This document shows positions 37,401-47,279 of a stretch of 64,000 nt of DNA, one piece after another. The position numbers were made by a program, and so were the translations under genes. Under the pieces are notes generated by a model. It searched no databases and was not told the origin of the DNA. It saw nothing but the letters and a program-made list of their open reading frames with translations. How positions within the stretch are numbered: the stretch's first letter is position 1; each line of letters starts with the position of its first letter. Origin of the DNA: Nemertoderma westbladi (lineage: Eukaryota; Xenacoelomorpha; Nemertodermatida; Nemertodermatidae); contig JAUCBJ010008666.1 of NCBI GenBank assembly GCA_032718475.1, forward strand, positions 1 through 64,000, read 5' to 3'.

Positions 37401-40400
37401 CCTAATACTCTACTGCGTAATATACTACAGTAGTGCACCATACATATATTAACAATGATTTGCACTGGTGGAGTTCTATTTACAACTACTGAAATCATTC
37501 GATTGAACAAAAGTATCGGAATTCAACACATTGGAAGTCAAACTAATGTCAGTAGGGGCGGGGCATACATGAACAGTGGACCTTATATGTAGTCGAGACC
37601 TCTCCAACAATACTGTATCTAAGTGAAGAGTACACTTATAGTGTAGCTAGACTCTAGACCTGTCCAAACTACAACTGTCTGAACATGAACTAGAACAATG
37701 CACTTCAAATCCCTACCGTGTAGATTCGGGATATAGACGTCGAGCAATCTCATCGTACATCGTATGTACAACCGGTGTGCTTGGTAAGATATTGTTGCAA
37801 CGACCTCCGTAGAATGCTATGCTATACGTGGATGTACAGTAGAATTTCACCCGAGGCTCTAATAACTACGTCGCGTTAAACTACATAGAAACCAGCAGTT
37901 CCTTTCCTCCCATTGATTTACACCGCATATCTCGTGTGAGATGTTGACTGCGCACGCACAACATCGCATACGTCTTCGGATCAGCGAGCCATATAGCTAT
38001 GGATTTTGTACGAGTGATTCAGCATATCAGGGATCGATGCGCGCTGCATTTAATCCTTGTATATCGGTGACGGAGGACAGATCGATAAATAGTCCCCTTC
38101 ACCCTACATAACAGTCGCATTCGCCTATTATAGGCCTACTGTATATCGGTTTATGCTTGATAAATACAGTAGGAGGAACTGCTTCCATCGTGCGTGGTCC
38201 AGTTCCCAGTTGGCATGGTGACCAGACACTCCTACACAATGATTTTTTTAAAGGTGAATTAAAATCTTTCCGCTTGTTGTGTATGGAGGCGGGTTTGTCC
38301 ATTTATATCCATTTATAAGAATATTTAATTGAAATAATATGACCGACCTTATCCGTATCAGTTAAAATTGATTTACGGAGGAAGATATTCCGATATATAG
38401 GCCAACTGAACTCAATAGTCAATACACATCCTGATTTCTGATAAAAACGCCTTCGTCTGTAAAGCAACCATGAATAATTTAACACTAGCTGATGAGGATG
38501 AACTGTTTTCGGCTTGCATACAGTTTCAGAAGAAACCTAGGAAACTGTATACCAACATAGTCCCAAGTTGTCTTAGGATCCAGATCGAACCAATCCTAGT
38601 TCGGAAGAAATCCCAAGAGGTCTTAGGATCCAGATTGAACCAATCCTAGTTCGGAAGAAATCCCAAGTGGTCTTAGGATCCAGATTGAACCAATCCTAGT
38701 TCGGAAGAAATCCCAAGAGGTCTTAGGATCCAGATTGAACCAATCCTAGTTCGGAAGAAATCCCAAGTGGTCTTAGGATCCAGATTGAACCAATCCTAGT
38801 TCGGAAGAAATCCCAAGAGGTCTTAGGATCCAGATCGAACCAATCCTAGTTCGGAAGAAATCCCAAGAGGTCTTAGGATCCAGATCGAACCAATCCTAGT
38901 TCGGAAGAAATCCCAAGAGGTCTTAGGATCCAGATCGAACCAATCCTAGTTCGGAAGAAATCCCAAGAGGTCTTAGGATCCAGATTGAACCAATCCTAGC
39001 CAAGTGGTCTTAGGATCCAGATTGAACCAATCCTAGTTCGGAAGAAATCCCAAGAGGTCTTAGGATCCAGATCGAACCAATCCTAGTTCGGAAGAAATCC
39101 CAAGAGGTCTTAGGATCCAGATCGAACCAATCCTAGTTCGGAAGAAATCCCAAGAGGTCTTAGGATCCAGATTGAACCAATCCTAGTTCGGAAGAAATCC
39201 CAAGAGGTCTTAGGATCCAGATTGTACCAATCCTAGTTCGGAAGAAATCCCAAGAGGTCTTAGGATCCAGATCGAACCAATCCTAGTTCGGAAGAAATCC
39301 CAAGAGGTCTTAGGATCCAGATCGAACCAATCATAGTTCGGAAGAAGTATAAAGGAACTGAGTTCCTGACTGTCAATTCAATGCCTCCCCACCGTCTTGT
39401 TTTATACAGAACTAAACTCAATATTCGTTCCAACAGGACTTTAGTAGTCCTCCCGCTTGGCATGGCTGCTCTGTGGCCTTGAAGAACCCTAGTCTGGAGG
39501 GAAAATTCAATATTATGGTTTCCAACAGGTATGAGCTCGGGTCATCAATGAAATGGATCACTGTTACCGTGTCTGGGAATACCTAATTTACAAATGCTGT
39601 GGATGATCAAACTAATAACCGTGTCCCATCCTTCCAAGTTACAATGAAGATGAACTATATCTCATATGGGCTTATCAACACATTCTGAATCAAATGAAGG
39701 CAATACGCAACAGGTGTAAGTTGGGGAAATGGCTAGATGTTAAAGTTGTATCTAGTACATAACACAGGTTACAGTTTCATTTTTGGTCATAAGTCAACTA
39801 AACCATAACGGAATTAAGTTGTGCTTATTTATTGGGCGAAGATTTCCCATGGGCGAAGATTGCACTCAGTCGGAGATAGCTGCGTCCCTTTGGAAGTTCT
39901 CGGTAACACTATGTAACCGAGAACACCCAACACAATATTTTTAACGCTCAATAAAATGTTATCGATTGGTAATGGGTCTAGGGTATTCTATAGTGTTATA
40001 AGCCAACAACATTAGCATTGACGTTTCAACAACATCTGTGCTACAGATTCCTATGCCAACTCTATTTGCTGCAATGTAATATAGGCCTATGTAGTTCGAT
40101 AATGTGGAGTGCCACTTCGATGTAGGAGGAGGTCAGACTATAATGGTCAATTGTTTGTTTTCCCAATAACAAAGTACCAGTGTTCTACTGAACAATATAA
40201 TACTTGTTATTTTGTTAAACTTGGAGGTTCGCATCACATATATCATATTAATAAAAACAAATGCCATCACCTGTTATTCACATTGACGTACGGGCTGTGA
40301 ATTATACATTACCCGTAAACGCCCTAGCTTACATTGCACTACTACACGATTGGCGCGGTAGAAAATAGTTATCACACGTAGATGTTATATATTATTGAGG

Positions 40401-40489
40401 TATTTGAACTAACCTGCGCGTGTGAATCCATTTATAGAGAGCAACACGTTAGCAACAATATAAAGAAGAAAGTTTGATGGAAATTCCAT
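19279..40489 (-). CDS. Ig-superfamily surface protein, probably GPI-anchored (spliced gene)
   Basis: Joining exons at 40489-40414, 29832-29643, 29421-29282, 26355-26222, 24896-24758, 24277-24121, 22037-21865 and 21651-21527 gives 378 residues without a stop, with matching phases at all seven junctions. The protein has a signal peptide (1-25), an Ig V-like domain (C43, W59, C115), two I-set Ig domains (C160, W172, C207; C252, W264, C320) and the first half of an FN3 domain (338-378). A tentative exon (20438-20350) and a last exon (19472-19279) add a stalk and a hydrophobic C-terminus. The exon for the second FN3 half was not found and should lie between 20438 and 21527. Such proteins act in cell adhesion or recognition at the outer membrane face. 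I cannot name an orthologue. The first intron is 10.6 kb. Confidence 0.8.
20350..20438 (-). CDS. Ig gene, tentative stalk exon
   Basis: Acceptor CTTGTCAG, donor CACAG|GTAGGT, 89 bp, phase 2 in and 1 out. It encodes VGLTAAPNPVPTVTSN and LVELSERNNVT, a Pro/Thr-rich stalk with a sequon. Its outgoing phase fits the last exon (G+TA, Val). Its incoming phase does not fit exon 8, so an exon is missing between them. A longer alternative reading from 20464 in another frame does not fit the last exon. Confidence 0.4.
20526..20990. mobile_element. MITE-like element with imperfect TIRs
   Basis: CTAGAAAGCCAATAAGCTGG at the left is mirrored by CAGCTTGCTGGCTTTTCTAG ending at 20990. 465 bp, no ORF. It lies in the intron where the missing FN3 exon is expected. 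Confidence 0.55.
21527..21651 (-). CDS. Ig gene exon 8: first half of FN3 domain
   Basis: Acceptor ATTTTGCAG, donor CAAA|GTAAGT, phase 1 in and 0 out, 125 bp. RPVQPYILSRNVSDSVNSYL then LEWVVVPPEI matches strands A-B of FN3 with its conserved Trp, followed by FIIKIVK. Confidence 0.8.
21865..22037 (-). CDS. Ig gene exon 7: second half of I-set domain 3
   Basis: Acceptor GCTAAAAG at 22038-22039, donor TTCATG|GTTAGT, phase 2 in and 1 out, 173 bp. STLTVFSVVARDD and NEFICNATNSIGSGT give C320 and an N-glycosylation sequon. The acceptor lies in the terminal unit of the 43-bp minisatellite, and the pyrimidine tract is weak. Confidence 0.85.
22038..23325. repeat. 43-bp minisatellite abutting an Ig-gene splice acceptor
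   Basis: About 30 units of 43 bp built on CTCGTTACTTTTAGCTTGGT, ACCTACACAAGAGGCAATA and a short A run. On the minus strand each unit reads TGTGTAGGTACCAAG then CTAAAAGTAACGAG, so each contains the acceptor used for exon 7. The last unit merges into the exon at TAAC. Confidence 0.97.
23400..24100. other. Intronic DNA, no further feature seen
   Basis: AT-rich intron of the Ig gene between exons 6 and 7, beyond the array. Confidence 0.5.
24121..24277 (-). CDS. Ig gene exon 6: first half of I-set domain 3
   Basis: Acceptor TATTTAG, donor GGTCG|GTGAGT, phase 1 in and 2 out, 157 bp. AMLHCQAEGRPVPEIAWYKN shows C252 and W264. Confidence 0.92.
24758..24896 (-). CDS. Ig gene exon 5: second half of I-set domain 2
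   Basis: Acceptor CTTTTTAG, donor AACT|GTAAGT, phase 0 in and 1 out, 139 bp. SLRVSKVSRKDGGRYRC and QASNGHGD give C207 and the F-G turn of an I-set domain. Confidence 0.9.
24900..26220. other. Intronic DNA, no further feature seen
   Basis: Intron between exons 4 and 5 of the Ig gene; no repeat or second gene recognised. Confidence 0.5.
26222..26355 (-). CDS. Ig gene exon 4: first half of I-set domain 2
   Basis: Acceptor AAATTTCAG, donor CATG|GTAAGT, phase 1 in and 0 out, 134 bp. FRLKCVAKGRPNPNIVW shows C160 and W172. Confidence 0.9.
26360..27175. other. Intronic DNA before the hexanucleotide array
   Basis: Intron between exons 3 and 4 of the Ig gene; short ORFs here have no support. Confidence 0.45.
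27178..28213. repeat. (CCATTG)n hexanucleotide array, about 1.03 kb
   Basis: About 170 nearly perfect CCATTG units. A single C run at about 27678-27690 splits it into two halves of about 500 and 520 bp, and two units near 27197-27208 read TCATTG. All six frames are open over long stretches, giving false ORFs such as alternating Cys-His or Met-Ala. It lies in the intron between exons 3 and 4 of the Ig gene. Confidence 0.98.
28215..28560 (+). pseudogene. Non-LTR retrotransposon fragment (RT C-terminal part)
   Basis: Right after the array, frame-broken translation reads GHIKNFNYLGSWIR, then a DLEIRKGRGKAW-like stretch. This is the FxYLGSxI...RKxxAW pattern that follows the RT domain in many CR1/RTE-type LINEs. 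There are many stops and frame changes. The open frame on the other strand (28249-28695) is antisense to it. Confidence 0.55.
29221..29242. repeat. Poly(G) tract
   Basis: A G run of about 22 on the + strand, so poly(C) in the Ig-gene transcript, about 40 nt from the exon 3 donor. Confidence 0.9.
29282..29421 (-). CDS. Ig gene exon 3: second half of V-type Ig domain
   Basis: Acceptor ACTTCTAG, donor GTAG|GTAAGT, phase 2 in and 1 out, 140 bp. LALNIDNVRVEDEGFYGC is the E-F strand signature with C115. C129 in the G strand may pair with C28 as a second disulfide. A G/C homopolymer starts about 40 nt into the following intron. Confidence 0.88.
29643..29832 (-). CDS. Ig gene exon 2: first half of V-type Ig domain
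   Basis: Acceptor TATTTTAG, donor GCTAG|GTATGT, phase 1 in and 2 out, 190 bp. Residues 26-88 carry SSVSLPCTF (C43) and QTVSWDRY (W59), the B and C strands of a V-like Ig fold. There is an extra Cys at 28. Confidence 0.85.
29850..35170. other. First intron of the Ig gene, proximal part
   Basis: AT-rich. No exon is needed here, since exon 1 and exon 2 phases match. A possible tRNA-like start at 33690 (TGGCCGAATGG) has no B box. Confidence 0.5.
35175..35425 (-). mobile_element. G/C-homopolymer-ended short element, copy 2
   Basis: A G run at about 35182-35206 and a C run at about 35403-35421 enclose sequence similar in reverse orientation to 18123-18371, sharing GAGAATTAAACATTGAGGCG, CAGCTGATTAC and AACCTGTTCTGTTGA. 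Confidence 0.7.
35430..38525. other. First intron of the Ig gene, middle part
   Basis: No gene seen. A weak inverted pair of CATGTGAAGAATACCAGG (37130) and CCTGGTATTCTTCACATGGG (37331) suggests another small TIR element of about 250-300 bp, starting near 37075. Confidence 0.4.
38528..39350. repeat. 50-bp minisatellite
   Basis: About 16 units built on TCCCAAGAGGTCTTAGGATC, CAGATCGAACCAATCCTAGT and TCGGAAGAAA, with T/C and A/T variants. One unit near 39000 lacks about 15 bp. Each unit can fold CTTAGGAT against ATCCTAG. Confidence 0.96.
39360..40410. other. First intron of the Ig gene, distal part
   Basis: No exon or repeat recognised. Confidence 0.4.
40414..40489 (-). CDS. Ig gene exon 1: signal peptide
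   Basis: ATG at 40489, then MEFPSNFLLYIVANVLLSIN with GFTRA before the splice: a short polar start, a hydrophobic core and a plausible cleavage site. Donor CGCGCAG|GTTAGT, phase 1. The leftover G joins AA of the next exon as Glu26. Confidence 0.75.
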
Positions 40490-40499
40490 TGTGAGAGAG

Positions 40500-42385
40500 A
40501 GATGGTAGGTAACCTTAGAAAGCCGTTAGATGCAGTGTATCAAGGGTTTCTTGATGCTTCATAAGTTAGAATTCTCAAGTAAGGCGCGGTCAGGGCAAGC
40601 TATACAGCATTATAAAGATGACACTCCTACTAAGCCGACCTTCAATCCACTTGTATGTATGATACGAGTTGAGAGCTTACTTATGTAGAAATTATATGAT
40701 AGTATATCTATATTATACTGGGACTCCTAATCTACACTTTAGTGTGCAGAAGCCCAGAAGCGATATAGCACACGCATATAGATGGTAGATCAGGGCGTGG
40801 CTCTAAGCAAAGTGTAATAAAGTGTGCCAAAATAATGGACTGAGAAATATCAACTAACTTGAGTTTCCTGGCCACCAGTATAGTGTAAGTGAATAAAGTG
40901 TGTGAGGTCCTTTACGCTAATTGAAATGCGATATATATTATTATAATGCAATTATAATGGTAGCTATCCTACGGCTTTATCTCTGTATGTCGTATCTAGT
41001 GTACAAATAAATTGCCTCTCACGTTCAAAGGAAATACACTGCGGAGAAAAGTGGCCGAAATTAACGGGCTTTATAGATAAAACGAGGGAGGGCAAATATA
41101 TTGGTCAGTGGGGAACTGCGACTAATGTTGGATTACTATTACTAAGTATGAAAAAATCTTTGAAGTTTAATTAACAGAAGTATGGGAGTATTGGTGTGAT
41201 AAATTGTACTATTTTGTTTAACTATAATTAATTAAAACGCTATGTCACTAAGAATCCTAAATGCTATTCTCCTCAAATCTATTATCATTATTGATTATTT
41301 TAAACTTGTACATTAGTATATACACACATTCGATCGAATTTTACACTACATAGTCGAAGGCCACATAATAAACATTTATCCAAAAAATAACACAATAATT
41401 GTTAATTGATTTCCAGAAGACAGGTCCTCAACATTAGGGAGTGATTGTGATTGAAGTGATACTGTGAAAGAAAGCGATCAAGGCCAACTGCTCAACAAAA
41501 GCACTGATTGACAGTGAAGAAGCCCTACAGTACCGGTAATATGAGCTGTACTGTTGTAGGCCTGTACGTCGCGGGTTACAACAGTAAACGGGGCCAAACG
41601 CTTTCCTTGAGAACAATAAAGGGAAAGCCGCGTTGTGGGAAACATAAGGGAAACAATAGCCCCATAAGCGGGGAGCTTTGTGAGGATAAGGATACCTACT
41701 GTGGTATAAAGTGATTGAGTAAAGATCGAGGCTTGGTAAAGATTATTAAATCGCAGTCGTAAACATTGATAATAAAACGTAATACTTGGGTGGGTTGGTT
41801 GCTAAATCAAGGATTGTCTAATTCAACCTTATGTAAAAAGGTTTGTAGTCTACAAGACTAACAGTAGTCCCAGCAGGTACGCGCTGAATTATCCTGTCTG
41901 CTCTAGTGACACGGAACACGGCCTCGCCCAGGCTGTTTTCAAAGCCCACAATTATTATAATTATTGTAAAGTTACAATGTGTGAAGGAAAGCCTACATTT
42001 ACGGTATTAATGAAAATTTAATTGGTTTTTTGTTGAAGTAATTTGATAAAACGTTAAAAAATGTATGTCTTTATCAGTAAATATCAAAACAGGGTTTATC
42101 TGAAAACCATAAACTGAAAGAATAATGTAGAGACGGCGTAAGCAGTGAATTGTTTCAGTTTCATTGAAGATTTGGAATGTAATAAATAATTTAGTCGAAT
42201 AGACATTCTATTCAACAAGTTCAGAATTATAGTCAGACATTTTTATGTTTACCAAATAGAATCTTAATAAAAACTTAACGTGTTGGGATTATAGTTGAAG
42301 ATGATGAAGGAGATTAAAATAAGAAATAGATAGCATAAAGGCATCTAACAATACACTGGATGCCGCTTTCCATTTTCCATATAGT
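40500..42385. other. 5' flank of the Ig gene and intergenic DNA
   Basis: Should hold the promoter and 5' UTR of the Ig gene, reading leftwards. I cannot point to a defined core promoter. Confidence 0.35.
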
Positions 42386-42399
42386 GATATAATTACTGT

Positions 42400-43165
42400 G
42401 CAGTTGTACAGCACGGCACTGTGCATTATTAGTACACGAAACTGTGCATTATTAGTACAGTACGGTACTGTGCAGTACGGTATTGTGAAGCACAGTACGG
42501 TACTGTGCAGTAGTGTAGTACGGTATTGTGAAGCAGTACAGAACGGCACTGTGCAGTACGGTGAAGCAGTACAGTACGGTACTGTGCAGTACGGTATTGT
42601 GATGCAGTATACAGTACGGTACTGCGCAGTACGGTGAAGCAGTAAAGAACGGCACTGTGCCGTACGGTAAAGCAGTACAGAACGGCACTGTGCCGTGCGG
42701 TGAAGCAGTACAGAACGGCACTGTGCCGTACGGTGAAGCAGTACAGAACGGCACTGTGCCGTACGGTGAAGCAGTACAGAACGGCACTGTGCCGTACGGT
42801 GAAGCAGTACAGAACGGCACTGTGCCGTACGGTGAAGCAGTACAGAACGGCACTGTGCCGTACGGTGAAGCAGTACATAACGGCACTGTGCCGTACGGTG
42901 AAGCAGAACAGTACGGTACTGCGCAGAACGGCTGTATGAAACAGTATAGTACGGTATGTACTCTGCAGTAGTACAGTACGGTACGGTACAATGCAGTAGT
43001 ACAGAACGCACTGTGCAGTACGGTACGGCACTGCTCAGTAGTACAATCGGTACTATGCAGTAGTGTAGTACAGTACGGCACTGTGCAGTACGATACGGCA
43101 CTGCGCAGTAGTACAGTACGGCGATGAGCAGTAGTATACAGTACGGCACTGTGCAGGAGTAAGCT
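42400..43165. repeat. 33-bp minisatellite with GTAC palindromes
   Basis: The central part (about 42640-42920) has about eight 33-bp units of GTACGGTGAAGCAGTACAGA plus ACGGCACTGTGCC. The edges are degenerate CAGTACGGTACTGTG repeats. 33 is a multiple of three, so several frames stay open on both strands; these are not genes. CGGCACTGTGCCG is a near-perfect palindrome. Confidence 0.95.
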
Positions 43166-43439
43166 AGTACAGAAAACAAATTATAAACAATCTGGCAAAA
43201 CATTAGTGTTAGTTAATATTCGAATTTAAATTTATATTTGGAATGAGAAGAATATCTTCCGATGAGAAGACGATCAATAGGGTTTTAGGGAGGTATGTCG
43301 TTCAGACACTAACCATAATATTGTAGGCCTAGCGGGTTATGGAATAGGTAACTTCACGTCAGACATATCAATATCAACAGACAACAATACTACACGTTCG
43401 TGGGGCGGCGCGCAGCTCGCGAACTTGGGCAAGTTCGAA

Positions 43440-43700
43440 AGAAGTTCGGTTTGATCTGGAGTCAAAAGTTTGAGAGGTATTTGCCCGTAACTTTCAAACA
43501 TATTGGAACTTTTTTCTCTAGTATGCCCATACAAAATTTGATAAAAAAATGGTTAAAATCTTCCAAAGTTATTTACAAATGAATTTTTCATTACAGACGG
43601 ACAGACAGACTGACAGACAGACAGACGGACATGAAATTTTGCCCTATTTACTAATTATAATTGTGCGCTAAGGCTCGCCCTGACTGCGTGACTCGCCCCA
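43440..43700 (+). repeat. Dispersed repeat, GCTCGCCCCACA family, copy 2
   Basis: A GACGGACAGACAGACTGACA stretch, then GCTAAGGCTCGCCCTGACTG and CGTGACTCGCCCCACAG. Same order as the copies at 17 and 61 kb. Confidence 0.6.
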
Positions 43701-43709
43701 CAGTATGTG

Positions 43710-45250
43710 TAAAGGAAGGAACCGAAAGGTAATAAACATATGTAGAGTAATAAATGTTAGGGCAATTCACATATACAAACGATACGAATGAAAATAACAA
43801 ACAATGACAAGCAAAAACATTCTTACGAGTTTGTATTGAAACACTGTTTGAATAATTTTAGAGACAAGTTATAAATGTAAAATCTGCTGCTAGTACAAAC
43901 GCCATTGGTAAGAATTAAAAGCTAAGGAAATGGGGTGCCGCCTATTGGCTGTAAGTTTCTTGGCTTGTGAGTGAGTTTTGGAGATTCCATCAATGCAGAC
44001 AGAAGACAAACAGTGCGAGCGTGGTGGTGGGGTGGTGGGATGCGTGGGTGTGGGGGGGGGGGGGGGGGGGGTTGTGATGGTAGTAACATGGACAATAAAC
44101 ACGCACGAGAGAGGGACCCAAAATATTAGTCTAGGGGTAATTCGGCAGCTAATTTAACAGAGGGGTATTTTCCCTTTTATTTAATATTCCAATGCGATGA
44201 GGTGATCAAAGAATACGCCGGCCTACATTATTTATGGTTTTTACATTTTGGGATGAGTACATAGATCAACATAAAATATATGATTACCCATAAAGCTTTG
44301 CAGCTTATTTTCAAGGGGATCCTTTATGTTACTTACTACGTACTCTGGAGTCCCGAATGGACGGGGTGGGTGGAATAAACGTAGTGGGTGGAAAATTTTG
44401 AAAAACTTCCTTAACATACAGTATAGACGTACTACAGGTACAGTACAGTAGTACCTACTGTACGTGGTATACTCAGTACACGGTTTTTGTTTTCTTTCAC
44501 TTTCAACTCTCAATTTTTATGAGAACAAACGTTTATTTAGGCCTACTCATAATATAAAATGTAGGCCTACTAAATTTTTTTGAAAAAATTATTAGTTAGG
44601 AATAAGATAATTGTGGGAGGATTTTTTTTTTCAAAAATTAATAGCCGTGTCGCCCCGTCTATTCGAGACTCCAGAGTAATTGCACAACTTTGTACAACTT
44701 TACAAAAAAACAATAAACATTTTTATAAATTGGCAGCTAAATCTCACCTCTGTGTGCAGTGTGTAAAAATAAAAACAGTAGTACTACTTACAGTACTACA
44801 CTAAGTTATTATAATTTACTGATTTACTGTGTAGTACTTTACCTTTTATTTAACGTATGAAAGTGATAATAATTATATACATATTTATCGTAGAGCAAGG
44901 CATTGCCATATCGCTCTCGCGCTAAAGTTGTACTTAGTGTAATAACTTTTTAAATGAATTGTAGTCGGTTAGTGTAGTAATATTGTATAATAAGAGAACA
45001 TAAAGGACCCCATTATAAAGTAATTTAACAGAGGGATATCATAGAATACGAGGACATACATTTCCGTATTTATTGACCAATTGCTGCAATAATAAATAAG
45101 TGAATATTCTGGAGAAATTTTACATATTTCGCATTCATATAATAATTAATTGACACGCTGAATATCGCGACTATTTACATAATTAATTGTGTTTAATAAA
45201 CTTTTGCTAATTTGTGGGACGAGACATTTATAGCGAACAGACACAAGTCA
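43710..45250. other. Intergenic DNA with poly(G) tracts
   Basis: No gene seen. Poly(G) at about 44051-44070; another interrupted G-rich run at 45256-45283. Confidence 0.5.
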
Positions 45251-45403
45251 CTCAGGGGAGGGGGGGAGGGGGGGGGGGGGGGGGTGGTTCATTCATTCAT
45301 CGTTGTTGTTGTGGTCACGAGTTGATCTCCAGATGCCGCTGCAGCACATGGCGCAATGGCTGAAAGTGAACACTTTCACCGTTTACGTTTCCTTGATTTT
45401 AAG

Positions 45404-46430
45404 GGTGAGTACTAAACGGAGACCGGAGATGGCAGACCCCCAAGTACAAAAGGGAGACCCCCCAAATACAAAAGGGAGACCCCCCAAGTACAAAAGGGAG
45501 ACCCCCAAGTACAAAAGGGAGACCCCCCCAAGTACAAAAGGGAGACCCCCCCAAGTACAAAAGGGAGACCCCCCAAGTACAAAAGGGAGACCCCCCCAAG
45601 TACAAAAGGGAGACCCCCCCCAAGTACAAAAGGGAGACCCCCAAATACAAAAGGGAGACCCACCAAGTACAAAAGGGAGACCCCCAAGTACAAAAGGGAG
45701 ACCCCCCAAATACAAAAGGGAGACCCCCCCAAGTACAAAAGGGATACCCCCCCAAGTACAAAAGGGAGACCCCCATAAGTACAAAAGGGAGACCCCCCCC
45801 CCAAGTACAAAAGGGAGACCCCCCCAAGTACAAAAGGGAGACCCCCAAGTACAAAAGGGAGACCCCCCCAAGTACAAAAGGGAGACCCCCAAATACAAAA
45901 GGGAGACCCACCAAGTACAAAAGGGAGACCCCCAAGTACAAAAGGGAGACCCCCCAAATACAAAAGGGAGACCCCCCAAGTACAAAAGGGAGACCCCCCC
46001 AAGTACAAAAGGGAGACCCCCCCAAGTAGAAAAGGGAGACCCCCCCAAGTACAAAAGGGAGACCCCCAAATACAAAAGGGAGACCCACCAAGTACAAAAG
46101 GGAGACCCCCCAAGTACAAAAGGGAGACCCCCCAAATACAAAAGGGAGACCCCCCAAGTACAAAAGGGAGACCCCCAAGTACAAAAGGGAGACCCCCCAA
46201 GTACAAAAGGGAGACCCCCCAAGTACAAAAGGGAGACCCCCCCAAGTACAAAAGGGAGACCCCCCCAAGTACAAAAGGGAGACCCCCAAATACAAAAGGG
46301 AGACCCCCCAAGTACAAAAGGGAGACCCCCAAGTACAAAAGGGAGACCCCCCAAATACAAAAGGGAGACCCCCCCAAGTACAAAAGGGAGACCCCCCAAG
46401 TACAAAAGGGAGACACCCCCCCCCCCCCCC
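45404..46430. repeat. C-rich minisatellite, left arm of an inverted pair
   Basis: About 48 units of 20-23 bp, AAGTACAAAAGGGAGACCC plus extra C. It opens with GGGTGAGTACTAAACGGAGA and closes with a C run at 46415-46430. Long open frames in both directions are repeat artefacts. Confidence 0.97.
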
Positions 46431-46757
46431 ACAAAAACAAATAAATCTATTCAATATTAATTTCGGACAATTATTATATTATTAATTATCACAATTTGAC
46501 AATGAGAAAACGCCTGTATAATTGCCAGCCCAGACACGTAATTAAATAATAGCTTTCGCTCTCAGCACAATATCAACATGTTTGGAAGAAAACATAATGC
46601 ATTCTGTCGCCTTCAGAAAAAAACACATAAAATATTAAAAATATCTTCTCAGCACAAAAGTAATTAGTGATAATAATAGTAGTTAACAAACGAAATCTTT
46701 CCAAATTCCAAAACTTAAAATTAAGAATTAGTACTTGGGTACTTGAGTACTTTTGTA

Positions 46758-47126
46758 CGTGGGGGGGGGGGGGGGGGGGGGGGGGTCTCCCTTTTGTACT
46801 TGGGGGGTCTCCCTTTTGTACTTGGGGTGGTCTCCCTTTTGTACTTGGAGGGGTCTCCCTTTTGTACTTGGGGGGGGGGGGGGGGGGGTCTCCCTTTTGT
46901 ACTTGGGTTAGGGTCTCCCTTTTGTACTTGGGGGGGTCTCCCTTTTGTACTTGGGGGGGGGGGGGGTCTCCCTTTTGTACTTGGGGAGGGGGGTCTCCCT
47001 TTTGTACTTGGGGGGGGGGGGGGGGGGGTCTCCCTTTTGTACTTGGGGGGGGGGGGGGGGGTCTCCCCTTTTGTATTTGGGGGGATCTCCCTTTTGTACT
47101 TGGGGGGTCTCCGTTTTGTACTCACC
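46758..47126. repeat. G-rich minisatellite, right arm of the inverted pair
   Basis: The same unit in opposite orientation, GTCTCCCTTTTGTACTTGG plus a variable G run, about 13 units. Its outer end mirrors the other array: read on the minus strand it opens GGGTGAGTACAAAACGGAGA. Confidence 0.97.
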
Positions 47127-47188
47127 CTGATTTTAATCAGTTTAACATTAAATGGTTTTGTTCAGAAATGGAAAAAATGAGAAAGCGC

Positions 47189-47274
47189 GTCACCAGGGGT
47201 TGAACCAGCGCTATACGTACGTTTTAGCCTATCAGGCCTCATCAGTAGCGCTAACCAGTTCAGCCACTTGACAC
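47189..47274 (-). repeat. tRNA-derived SINE-like sequence
   Basis: The minus strand has an A box TGGCTGAACTGG (47266-47255) and a B box GGTTCAACCCC (47206-47196) at near-tRNA spacing. GTCA near 47274 pairs with TGAC near 47189. The middle does not fold into a clean anticodon arm, so a SINE head or tRNA pseudogene is more likely than a working tRNA. Confidence 0.55.
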
Positions 47275-47279
47275 TGACA

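Noticed and set aside
45303-46460. ORFs of 340-385 codons on both strands
   Set aside because: Translations of the 20-23-bp minisatellite; the same occurs at 982-2170, 42289-43203 and 46667-47203.
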